From Herbidospora cretacea (GTDB lineage: Bacteria; Actinomycetota; Actinomycetes; Streptosporangiales; Streptosporangiaceae), in NCBI RefSeq assembly GCF_001570605.1, contig NZ_BBXG01000003.1, positions 397,252 through 461,251 on the forward strand: 64,000 nt of DNA, in the 5' to 3' direction. Numbering within the stretch: position 1 is the stretch's first letter; each line of letters opens with the position of its first letter. Below the pieces are notes generated by a model. The model did not search any database, had not been told where the DNA came from, and saw only the letters and a program-made list of their open reading frames with translations. Below are positions 26,353 to 33,701 of this stretch, piece after piece. The position numbers and the translations under genes were made by a program.

Positions 26353-26397
26353 CACTGTCCGCTTTCCGGGGAGGGGGATTCCCGAAGGGGGACAGTG
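26353..26397 (+). promoter_or_regulatory. stem-loop that buries the SD of the GvpY-like gene
   Basis: CACTGTCC (26353-26360) pairs perfectly with GGACAGTG (26390-26397), and the inner CGGG (26367-26370) with CCCG (26381-26384) extends the fold. The downstream arm contains the end of the AAGGGGGA ribosome site and its last base touches the ATG at 26398. Folding would block translation of the operon's first gene. Confidence 0.6.
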
Positions 26398-26772
26398 ATG
26401 AAGGCAAGTCAGGGGAAACTCGCCGTGGGCATCGCTCTCGGCTACTACTTCGGCCGCAACCACAAGCTCGCGCTCGCCACCGCCGTCGCCGTGGGGGGTC
26501 TCGCCGGAGCTCTCCGGCCCAAGGGGCTGCTGGGCAAGGGCCTCAAGAGCCTCGGCTCGCCCGAACTGGAAGAGCTCGCCGGGAAGCTGCAGACCGACCT
26601 CATGGAGGCCGGCCGCGCCGCCGCCAACGCGGCGACCACCGGCCCGATCAACCAGCTCAGCGACCGCATCCACGACAAGGCGGAGCGGCTGCGCGACCCG
26701 CTCGGCAAGAAGACGTCCACGAAGACCGCTGAGAAGACCCCCACCGGGGACACCGGGGAGGAAGACTCATGA
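26398..26772 (+). CDS. GvpY-like small membrane-associated protein
   Basis: 124 residues. KLAVGIALGYYFGRNHKLAL, followed by a short hydrophobic stretch (ATAVAVGGLAGAL), matches my recollection of the protein (often misannotated as DNA primase) beside the SRPBCC gene in streptomycete gas-vesicle clusters. The C-terminal half is helical and charged. ATG 26398 follows AAGGGGGA; a GTG at 26395 is also in frame. The stop overlaps the SRPBCC gene (ATGA). Function unknown; no GvpA/J/F/L/K gene is in the window. Confidence 0.7.
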   Translation: MKASQGKLAVGIALGYYFGRNHKLALATAVAVGGLAGALRPKGLLGKGLKSLGSPELEELAGKLQTDLMEAGRAAANAATTGPINQLSDRIHDKAERLRDPLGKKTSTKTAEKTPTGDTGEEDS

Positions 26773-27845
26773 CGGACACGAAGACGGGGTCGCCGCTCGG
26801 CAGACTCGGCCGAGAGGTCGGCGGCATGGTCGGCGCGGCCGGCAAGCGCGGCGTCCACAAGCTGACCGGCAAGGTCACCGGAAAACTGAAGAACAAGGTC
26901 GGCGACCTCACCGACCGCCTGACCAACTACGCCACCGGCGAGACGGGCGGCCTCGCGGGCCTGGGCCTGGGCGGCGGCAAGGAGAAGAAGGGCGGAGGTC
27001 AGGAGGGCGAGGAGAAGAAGGAAGGCATCTTCAAGCGCATCGGGCACGGCATCAAGGGCGTCTCGGAGATCTTCAAGGCCATCACCGGCAAGGGCGGCAA
27101 GGGCAAGGGCGGCCGGAAGGTCGTCAACATCGTCGAGGCCATCGACGTCGGCGCGCCCCTGCGGACCGTCTACGACCAGTGGACCCAGTTCGAGGAGTTC
27201 CCGTCCTTCATGAAGAAGGTCGAGAGCGTCCGCCAGGACGAAGACCAGAAAATGACCTGGAAGGCCCAGGTCTTCTGGTCCCACCGCACCTGGCAGGCCG
27301 ACATCATCGACCAGGTCCCCGACGACCACATCATCTGGCGCTCCCACGGCGCCAAGGGCCACGTCGACGGCGCGGTGTCCTTCAGCGGCCTGGCCCCCAA
27401 CATGACGCGGGTGCTGGTCACGCTGGAGTACCACCCGCAGGGCCTGTTCGAGAAGACCGGCAACATCTGGCGCGCCCAGGGCCGCCGCGCCCGGCTGGAG
27501 CTCAAGCACTTCCGCCGCTACGTCATGACCCAGACCCTCCTGCGCGCCCCCGACGACCTCCAGGGCTGGCGCGGCGAGATCCACGACGGCGAGGTCGTCG
27601 AAGGATCGAGGGAGCGCAACCAGGAGAAGGACGAGCAGGAGAAGCGCGAAAGGGAGCAGGCCGAGCAGGCGGAGCAGGCCGAGCAGGACACCGAAGCCCC
27701 GGAAGCGCCCCCGCCCGGTTCGGGAGAGGAGCCCGAGGCGCCGAAGGAGGGAGAGGAGAGCGCCGAGCCGGAGGAGACCGAGCCCGAACCCGAGGGCAGC
27801 GAGGAGGAGAGAGTCCCCGAGGGCCAGGTGAGCGGACGTGGCTGA
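26769..27845 (+). CDS. SRPBCC (cyclase/dehydrase-like) protein, GvpZ-like
   Basis: 358 residues in three parts. A basic, glycine/lysine-rich N-terminal part (1-110) has amphipathic LTGKVTGKLKNKVGDLTDRL. A central START-like SRPBCC domain (about 115-265) contains VNIVEAIDVGAPLRTVYDQW, FEEFPSFMKKVESVRQ, FWSHRTWQADIIDQVPD and YHPQGLFEKTGN. A strongly acidic Glu-rich tail follows (about 275-358). The central domain closely resembles the SRPBCC protein of streptomycete gvp clusters. SRPBCC folds bind hydrophobic ligands. It overlaps both neighbours (4 and 8 bases), so it is made in step with them. Confidence 0.82.
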   Translation: MTDTKTGSPLGRLGREVGGMVGAAGKRGVHKLTGKVTGKLKNKVGDLTDRLTNYATGETGGLAGLGLGGGKEKKGGGQEGEEKKEGIFKRIGHGIKGVSEIFKAITGKGGKGKGGRKVVNIVEAIDVGAPLRTVYDQWTQFEEFPSFMKKVESVRQDEDQKMTWKAQVFWSHRTWQADIIDQVPDDHIIWRSHGAKGHVDGAVSFSGLAPNMTRVLVTLEYHPQGLFEKTGNIWRAQGRRARLELKHFRRYVMTQTLLRAPDDLQGWRGEIHDGEVVEGSRERNQEKDEQEKREREQAEQAEQAEQDTEAPEAPPPGSGEEPEAPKEGEESAEPEETEPEPEGSEEERVPEGQVSGRG

Positions 27846-30375
27846 CGAGGACCCCGACGTCTACCTCGACGTACCGAACCTCAGCGTCGACGAGATCACC
27901 CTCCGGGTCGCCGACCTCAAGGCCCGGGTCAGCGTCAGCGCGGAGGTCCTCGACCTGCTGAAACTCAACGTCGGGGCGGACGTGTCCCTGGGCGAGGTCG
28001 ACCTGTCCATCAAGGGCGTCAAGGCCCAGGCCCTGCTGAAGGTCCGCCTGGACAACGTCGCCAAGATCGTCGGCGACGTCCTGGAGACTCTGGACCACAA
28101 CCCGCAGATCCTGGAGAACCTGACCCGAGGTCTCGGCAACGCCACCGAACAGATCGGCACGGGAGCCGGCCAGGCGGTCGGCGAACTGGGCAAGGGCGCC
28201 AGCAGCGCGGTCAGCGACGTGGGCTCAGGGGCGGGCGAAGCGGTCCGCGACGTGGGCTCGGGCGCCGGTCACGCGGTCGGCGAGGTCGGCGAGGGCGCGG
28301 GCGAGGCCGTCAGCGACGTGGGCAAGGGAGCCGGTCACGCTGTGGGGCAGGTCGGGGAAGGCGCGGGCGACGCCGTCAGCGGCGTGGGCCAGGGCGCAGG
28401 TCAGGCGGTCGGCGACGTTGGCTCCGGTGCCGGTGACGCGGCCAGAGAGGTCGGCGAAGGCACTGGTCAGGCGGCCGGTGAGGTCGGTCAAGGTGCCGGA
28501 CAGGGTGTCGGCGAGGCTACCGGAGAGGTCGGCGAGGGGGCCCGTAAGACGGCAGACCAGGCCGGTGAAGGTGCTGGCCGAGGCGGCGCTGCGGCGGGTG
28601 ACGACCAAGCCGATGGGGTGGCACAGCAGGCCACGGATCAGCCCGATACAGGGCCGACGCCAGGTGACGGCCCCGATCAGGGGCAGGTGCTCACCGGCAC
28701 AGTGGTCGAAGACCGGTCGCGCTCTGGCGGTCCCACCGGAGGCCGAGGGAAGGGCGTCAACGGAGAGAGCGTTCCCCGAACCGCCGAAGCCGAGAGTCCC
28801 TCAGAGACCGGCCCAGGCGAGCCGGAGAAAGCCGATGTCCAGGACGGAGAAGCCGGCCAGCCCGCGGTTGCGGCGGCCCCCCGGAGTTCTCGCCGAGGTG
28901 TGGCCGAAGAAGGCCATGATCAGCTAGAAGGCGAGGGGCAGCCGAAGGGCGAAGCCCCGGCCGCTCGACCGCAGGATGACGAGACACCGGAGAGCGAGCG
29001 GCAGCTCGAGAACCTGACGGGCGAGGAGCGACCCGAGAGCGCTGAGACGGAGCAGCCGCAGGGAGAGGACCAGCCTGAAGGTCCCGAGGCAGGGGCCCGG
29101 CGTGATGAGTCCCCTCATGACGACCAATCGGAGGAACCGGGAGACACGCAGGAGCAATCCAAGGGCGCGGAAGCCGAGGACCGGACAGAAGAACCTGCAG
29201 ATGCTCGGTCCGAGAGCACTACGGGCGAAGAGGAACTCGAATCGCCCCAGGGCGACACGCAGGGTGAGGTGCCGGAGGCTGAAGATCGGCCTGACAAGCC
29301 GGCGGATGAGGACCAATGCGGGAAATCCGAGGACGAGCGCGAGCAACTTGAGCGCGCGGAATCCGAAGGCCGGTCAGAAGAACCCGCAGATGCTCGGTCC
29401 GAGAGGGCTGCGGGCGAAGGGGTACTTGAATCGTCCCCGGGCGACGCTCAGGCCGAGGTGCCGGAGGCCGAAGATCGGCCCGGCAAGCCGACGGATGAGG
29501 ACCAATCCGGGGAATCTGAGGACGAGCGCGAGCAACCTGAGCGCGCGGAAGCCGAAGGCCGGTCAGAAGAACCCGCAGATGCTCGGTCCGAGCGTGCTAC
29601 GGGCGAAGAGCCATTCAGTGGCGAACAGCAGCCCGAGCAGCCAGAGAACAGAGACCAGCCTGAAGGCCTCGGGAGCGAGGATCGCCGAGAGACACCCTCA
29701 GATGAGGAGCGGCCCGGGACGCCGACGGGCGAGGAGGAGCCGAAGAAGTCCACGGACGAGAATCCTCCTGAGTCACCGGTGGGTGAAGGTCATCCCGAGA
29801 CCCAGGCGGATGAGGGTCATCCCGAGACCCAGGCGGATGAGGGTCATTCCGAGACGGGGGCGGGTGAAAGTCATCCTGAGTCGTCGGTGGGTGAGGAACA
29901 GCCCGAGACGTCGGTCGGTGAGAGGCAGCCTCATAAGCCCGTGGGTGAGGGCCAGTCCGAGGAAGCACCTGGTGAGGACCGAGCCGAGAGGTCCGAGGGC
30001 TCTGACGGGTCTGAGGACAAGGACGAATCCGAGAGTTCGGTGGTCGATCGGCCTGAGGGGTCGAAGGGTGTGGCCCTGCCTTGGGGGTCGAAAAGCGGTG
30101 GTGGGTCTGATCAGCCGAAAGGAGATGGCGGAGGAGGTGAGGCGCCGGAAGGCGGACAGGAGGGTGAAGAGTCAGGCGGACAAGGCGAGGCTGCGGAGCC
30201 GGAAGATGGGGGCACGGCGGCGAAGCTGAAGGGCGCCGGCCGGATCGTGAGGAAGGCCGGTGACGCGCTGCCCGAGCGGCCGGATCGGGCCGGTCAGTCG
30301 CTGGGTGACGCGTTGAAGGGTCTGCGCCGGGCGGTGCTGCTGGCCGGGTTGCGGCGGCTGGGGAGGCTCCCGTGA
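27838..30375 (+). CDS. giant repeat protein: N-terminal domain, 11-residue repeats, acidic disordered tail
   Basis: 845 residues. Residues 1-100 form a folded-looking domain (VYLDVPNLSVDEITLRVADL, SVSAEVLDLLKLNVGADVS, KAQALLKVRLDNV). Residues 106-250 are about 13 units of eleven residues (consensus VGxGAGxAVxx). From about 260 to 790 the chain is very acidic and disordered, rich in Glu, Pro, Gly, Ser, Asp, with 63-residue and 9-residue tandem repeats. The end is basic and helical (KLKGAGRIVRKAG, LKGLRRAVLLAGLRRLGRL). Codon third positions in the acidic part are less GC-biased than elsewhere, suggesting fast repeat evolution. It may bridge or coat a structure; function unknown. Confidence 0.8.
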   Translation: MADEDPDVYLDVPNLSVDEITLRVADLKARVSVSAEVLDLLKLNVGADVSLGEVDLSIKGVKAQALLKVRLDNVAKIVGDVLETLDHNPQILENLTRGLGNATEQIGTGAGQAVGELGKGASSAVSDVGSGAGEAVRDVGSGAGHAVGEVGEGAGEAVSDVGKGAGHAVGQVGEGAGDAVSGVGQGAGQAVGDVGSGAGDAAREVGEGTGQAAGEVGQGAGQGVGEATGEVGEGARKTADQAGEGAGRGGAAAGDDQADGVAQQATDQPDTGPTPGDGPDQGQVLTGTVVEDRSRSGGPTGGRGKGVNGESVPRTAEAESPSETGPGEPEKADVQDGEAGQPAVAAAPRSSRRGVAEEGHDQLEGEGQPKGEAPAARPQDDETPESERQLENLTGEERPESAETEQPQGEDQPEGPEAGARRDESPHDDQSEEPGDTQEQSKGAEAEDRTEEPADARSESTTGEEELESPQGDTQGEVPEAEDRPDKPADEDQCGKSEDEREQLERAESEGRSEEPADARSERAAGEGVLESSPGDAQAEVPEAEDRPGKPTDEDQSGESEDEREQPERAEAEGRSEEPADARSERATGEEPFSGEQQPEQPENRDQPEGLGSEDRRETPSDEERPGTPTGEEEPKKSTDENPPESPVGEGHPETQADEGHPETQADEGHSETGAGESHPESSVGEEQPETSVGERQPHKPVGEGQSEEAPGEDRAERSEGSDGSEDKDESESSVVDRPEGSKGVALPWGSKSGGGSDQPKGDGGGGEAPEGGQEGEESGGQGEAAEPEDGGTAAKLKGAGRIVRKAGDALPERPDRAGQSLGDALKGLRRAVLLAGLRRLGRLP
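28153..28587 (+). repeat. 33-bp (11-residue) repeat array
   Basis: About 13 in-frame copies encode VGxGAGxAVxx, for example VGSGAGHAVGE and VGEGAGEAVSD; one copy is 15 residues long. Eleven-residue periodicity makes amphipathic helices in LEA proteins, synucleins and lipid-droplet proteins. Confidence 0.8.
29188..29610 (+). repeat. 189-bp tandem repeat
   Basis: Copies begin at 29188, 29377 and 29566 (third partial), exactly 189 bases (63 residues) apart, marked by EEPADARSE. All are in frame within the repeat protein. Confidence 0.85.
29785..29865 (+). repeat. 27-bp tandem repeat
   Basis: Units start at 29785, 29812 and 29839 and encode EGHPETQAD twice, then EGHSETGAG. Degenerate nine-residue units continue to about 29970. 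The first two differ at one base. Confidence 0.85.
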
Positions 30376-30647
30376 CCGGACGCCCCCACGACGACGACAT
30401 CGCGAAGGCCGACATCGTCGTGTCGGCGGACGTGGAGGCCGACGATCTCGAGGTCACGGTCGCTCCTGATCCCCGTGTCGAGTTCCACGGCGAGGAGGAG
30501 GCGGGCGCGGGGACGAACCGGGAGAATCTGCCCGATCACGTTACAGAAGGTGAGCGATATCGGGCTGTCCGCATTCACTATGCGCTGGCGGCCAGGGCGG
30601 CCCGGCAGGTCGAGGTCCGGCGAAGACGTCAGGGGGCCGCCGGGTGA
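30372..30647 (+). CDS. small hypothetical partner of the repeat protein
   Basis: 91 residues. The GTG overlaps the preceding stop codon (GTGA), so it is the fourth gene of the GvpY/GvpZ-like operon. The N-terminal half is acidic (DDDIAKADIVVSADVEADDL), and the C-terminal is a basic helix (YALAARAARQVEVRRRRQG). Not recognised. The opposite charge to the acidic tail of its neighbour suggests contact (inference). Confidence 0.6.
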   Translation: MTGRPHDDDIAKADIVVSADVEADDLEVTVAPDPRVEFHGEEEAGAGTNRENLPDHVTEGERYRAVRIHYALAARAARQVEVRRRRQGAAG

Positions 30648-30678
30648 TTGGCCGGATGCCCGAGAGAGCGCTTTCTCG

Positions 30679-30684
30679 TATGGT
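30679..30684 (+). promoter_or_regulatory. leaderless -10 (TATGGT)
   Basis: TATGGT lies 6 bases before the ATG at 30691, separating the MOSC gene from the operon upstream. Confidence 0.55.
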
Positions 30685-30690
30685 GAGGCG

Positions 30691-31518
30691 ATGGAGCTCT
30701 CCGACATCCGGATCTACCCCGTCAAATCGGTGGCGGGCATCCGTCTCGACCGGGCCAAGGTCCTGCCCTGGGGTCTCGAAGGCGATCGCCGCTGGGGCGT
30801 GGTCGACCCGCAGGGAGATGTCTACTGGTCAGGCGAGCATCCTCAGTACCTCGCCGTCCGGGCCGCCATCACGCCGGAAGGCGGCCTGATCCTCACCGCC
30901 CCGGGCCTGGACGAACTCCATGTCCCGCCCGCCGCCGGTCCGCTGGTCCCCGTCGGCTTCCACGGGCTGGACGAGGCCATGCTCGCCGACGACGCCGCCC
31001 ATGAATGGTTCACCAAGCTGCTGGGGAAACCCGCCAGACTCGTCTGGCTGGACGACCCCACCCGCCGCCGCATCGTCGAGGAGCACCACGGCCTGCCCGG
31101 CGAGGTGACCAGTTTCGCCTGGGACGCCCCGCTGCTCCTGGTCACGAAGGACTCCCTGCGCCGTCTCGACGACTGGATCCTGGAGGACGCACTCCAGCGC
31201 CAGGAGGCGCCCCCCGGCCCGCTCGACGTCGCCCGCTTCCGGCCCAACGTGGTCGTCGACGGCTTCGAGCCGTTCGAGGAGGAGACCTGGGCGTGGGTCC
31301 GCATCGGCGACGTCGACTTCCGCGTGTCCGAACTCTGCGACCGCTGCTTCGTCACCCTCTGGGACCCCGAGACCCGCGAACGCGGCAAGGAACCCCTGCG
31401 CAGCCTGGCCAGGCATCACCGGTGGGACGGCAAGACCTGGTTCGGCATCCGCCTGGTCCCCAAGAACTCCGGCGAACTGCGCGTCGGCGACCGGGTCACC
31501 CCGACGCCAGGCGCTTGA
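30691..31518 (+). CDS. MOSC domain protein (MOSC N-terminal barrel + MOSC)
   Basis: 275 residues. The N-terminal beta-barrel starts LSDIRIYPVKSVAGIRLDRA. The MOSC domain follows, with DVARFRPNVVVDGFEPFEEE and the conserved cysteine in SELCDRCFVTLWDPETR. Relatives (mARC, YcbX) bind molybdenum cofactor and reduce N-hydroxylated compounds or carry sulphur; YcbX has an extra ferredoxin domain that is absent here. The 3' end overlaps the helicase gene by 23 bases, tail to tail. Confidence 0.9.
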   Translation: MELSDIRIYPVKSVAGIRLDRAKVLPWGLEGDRRWGVVDPQGDVYWSGEHPQYLAVRAAITPEGGLILTAPGLDELHVPPAAGPLVPVGFHGLDEAMLADDAAHEWFTKLLGKPARLVWLDDPTRRRIVEEHHGLPGEVTSFAWDAPLLLVTKDSLRRLDDWILEDALQRQEAPPGPLDVARFRPNVVVDGFEPFEEETWAWVRIGDVDFRVSELCDRCFVTLWDPETRERGKEPLRSLARHHRWDGKTWFGIRLVPKNSGELRVGDRVTPTPGA

Positions 31519-33463
31519 GCGCCGACCGCACCACCTGAGGGTCGGTCGTCCGCCAGTAGGGCGGCAGCGAGTTCAGCAGGAACCCGCTGTAGCGGGCCGT
31601 CGCCAGCCGGGGGTCGAGGACCGCGATCACGCCCCGGTCGTCCATCGACCGCAGCAGCCGCCCGGCCCCCTGCGCCAGCAGCAGCGCGGCGTGGGTGGCG
31701 GCGACGGACATGAAACCGTTGCCGCCCTTGGCCGCGACGTGGCGCTGCCGCGAGGACGTCAGCGGGTCGTCCGGCCGGGGGAACGGGATGCGGTCGATGA
31801 TGACGCAGGTCAGGGAGGGGCCGGGCACGTCGACGCCCTGCCACAGCGACAGCGTGCCGAACAGGCAGGTCTCGGGGTCGGCGGCGAACTGCTTCACCAG
31901 CAGCGACGTCGAGTCGTCGCCCTGGCACAGCAGCGGCACCGACAGCCGCTCGCGCAGCGCCTCGGTCGCGGCCTTGGCGGCGCGCATCGACGAGAACAGG
32001 CCCAGGGTCCGGCCGCCGGCGGCCTCGACGAGCTCGACCATCTCCTGGATGTACGCCTCGGGCAGGCCGTCGCGGCCGGGCTGGGGGAGGTGTTTGGCGA
32101 CGTAGAGGATGCCCGACCTGGCGTGGTCGAAGGGGGAGCCGACGTCGAGGCCGCTCCAGTCGTCGTTCTTGCCGAGGCCCCACTGGGCGGCCATGCCGTC
32201 GAAGGTCCCGCCGAGCGCCAGGGTGGCCGAGGTCAATACGACCGTCCGGTCGCCGAAGAGCTTGTCGCGGAGCATGCCGCCCACCGACAGCGGCGCGACC
32301 CGCAGGGTCGGCGGGATCCGGCCGTTGGCCTCGTCGAGCCAGACCACCTCGGCCCGGTCGACCTCCGACTCCGCGCCGAACGCGTCGAGCATGCGCTGCG
32401 CGGTGTCGTGGACGTCGTCGAGGACGGTGAACGCCGCCTTCTTCGCGCCCGACCCCTCGGGGTCGTCCTTGTCGGCGTTCCTCGAACCGAGGGCGGTGAT
32501 GCAGGTGAAGGCCGCGTCACGTACGAGCGCGAGGGTCATCGCGAGGGACTGGGGGAGGTCGTCGACGCGCCCGGGAGGGGCGGCGAGGAGGAGGGAGCCC
32601 AGGTCCTCGGCCGCCTCCTGGAGGCGGTCGGCGAGGGCCTGCTCGATGAGGCGGCCGGCCCGGCGGGCGGCCAGGCCGACGGTGGCCTCGGAGAGCTCGT
32701 CGGTGACCACCGAGGTGACGCGGTCGACCAGCTCGTGGGCCTCGTCGACGACCACGACGTCGTGTTCGGGCAGGACGGCGAAGTCCTCCATCGCGTCGAT
32801 GGCCAGCAGCGCGTGGTTGGTGACCACCACGTCGGACATGCCGGCCCGTTCGCGGGCCAGCTCGGCGAAGCACTCGCCGCCGCTCGGGCAGCGCTGGGCC
32901 CCCAGGCACTCGCGCGCCGACACTGAGAACTGGCGCCAGGCGACCTCGCTGACGCCCGGCACGAGCTCGTCGCGGTCGCCGGTCTCGGTCTCCTCGGCCC
33001 ACTCCTGGATGCGCTGGACCATGCGGCCCGTGGCGCTCACCTCACGGGCGTCGAAAAGCTGGTCCTGTTCGTCTTCGGGCATGCCGACAGTTGACTTGTA
33101 TCTACACAGATAGTTGCGACGCCCCTTAAGAATGGCGAAATCGGGGCGATGCGGGAGTTCTTTTTCGAGGGCGTCGGCGAGCCGGGGAAGATCGCGGTCG
33201 ACGAGCTGGCGCTGGAGCGCGATGGTCGCGGTGGACACGACGACGGCGCTGTCGGAGATCGCGGCGTGGCGGATGGCGGGCACGAGGTAGGCCAGCGACT
33301 TGCCGGTGCCGGTGCCCGCCTGAACTGCGAGATGGTCGCCCTTGTCGAGCGACTTCTGCACCGCCTTCGCCATCGTGACCTGCCCGGGTCTCTCGGCGCC
33401 GCCGAGCTCCGTGACGGCGATCGTGAGCAGCTCTTCTACAGTTGGCAGGTCGGATTTCGGCAC
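31496..33463 (-). CDS. DinG/XPD-type ATP-dependent DNA helicase with Fe-S cluster
   Basis: 655-residue SF2 helicase. Walker A is VQAGTGTGKSLAYL (about residues 47-60). Four cysteines for a 4Fe-4S cluster are in NYLCRYKS and ECLGAQRCPSGGECF. The DEAH box is VVVDEAHELVD, motif V is SLWQGVDVPG, and motif VI is LAQGAGRLLRSMDDRG. It unwinds DNA 5' to 3', with roles in R-loop and damage processing. GTG at 33463 lies 6 bases from a minus-strand TAGCCT, so it is probably leaderless. Confidence 0.93.
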   Translation of the reverse strand: MPKSDLPTVEELLTIAVTELGGAERPGQVTMAKAVQKSLDKGDHLAVQAGTGTGKSLAYLVPAIRHAAISDSAVVVSTATIALQRQLVDRDLPRLADALEKELPHRPDFAILKGRRNYLCRYKSTVGMPEDEQDQLFDAREVSATGRMVQRIQEWAEETETGDRDELVPGVSEVAWRQFSVSARECLGAQRCPSGGECFAELARERAGMSDVVVTNHALLAIDAMEDFAVLPEHDVVVVDEAHELVDRVTSVVTDELSEATVGLAARRAGRLIEQALADRLQEAAEDLGSLLLAAPPGRVDDLPQSLAMTLALVRDAAFTCITALGSRNADKDDPEGSGAKKAAFTVLDDVHDTAQRMLDAFGAESEVDRAEVVWLDEANGRIPPTLRVAPLSVGGMLRDKLFGDRTVVLTSATLALGGTFDGMAAQWGLGKNDDWSGLDVGSPFDHARSGILYVAKHLPQPGRDGLPEAYIQEMVELVEAAGGRTLGLFSSMRAAKAATEALRERLSVPLLCQGDDSTSLLVKQFAADPETCLFGTLSLWQGVDVPGPSLTCVIIDRIPFPRPDDPLTSSRQRHVAAKGGNGFMSVAATHAALLLAQGAGRLLRSMDDRGVIAVLDPRLATARYSGFLLNSLPPYWRTTDPQVVRSALKRLASG

Positions 33464-33469
33464 CCCCGA

Positions 33470-33475
33470 AGGCTA
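33470..33475 (-). promoter_or_regulatory. leaderless -10 (TAGCCT) of helicase gene
   Basis: Minus-strand TAGCCT with a 6-base gap to the GTG at 33463. The 240-base divergent region to 33701 holds no other gene. Confidence 0.55.
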
Positions 33476-33701
33476 GCGCCACCCACTGACAACGGGGTGC
33501 TGTTATCGGACCGTGACCGTCGGACCACATCCCGGAGTTCGGGGGTGCGAAGGGGAGTTCCCGTGGCACACTGGCCCCACGGGGCGCTGGGTCAAAGACG
33601 ATCTACCTCGGGCAAACGGAGTAGATCCGAACAATCCGAGACGGGCGTTTCAGTAGGGTTTCTTGAGGTCGAGTGGACGGATAAGGGCAGGTAAAGGCAC
33701 T

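Noticed and set aside
26398-27845. Complete gas-vesicle cluster
   Set aside because: Only accessory-like proteins are present; no GvpA-type shell protein in the window.
29785-29865. CRISPR-like short repeats
   Set aside because: The 27-base units are directly adjacent, in frame and without spacers; no cas genes.
28600-30100. Horizontally acquired segment because of lower GC3
   Set aside because: The shift is confined to the acidic disordered part of one gene and is better explained by repeat composition and codon constraint on Glu/Asp/Gly.
29102-30229. 375-residue ORF in another frame of the repeat gene, also minus-strand ORFs there
   Set aside because: Shadow of the low-complexity coding region; the main frame is continuous, overlaps both neighbours properly and has ordered N- and C-terminal parts.
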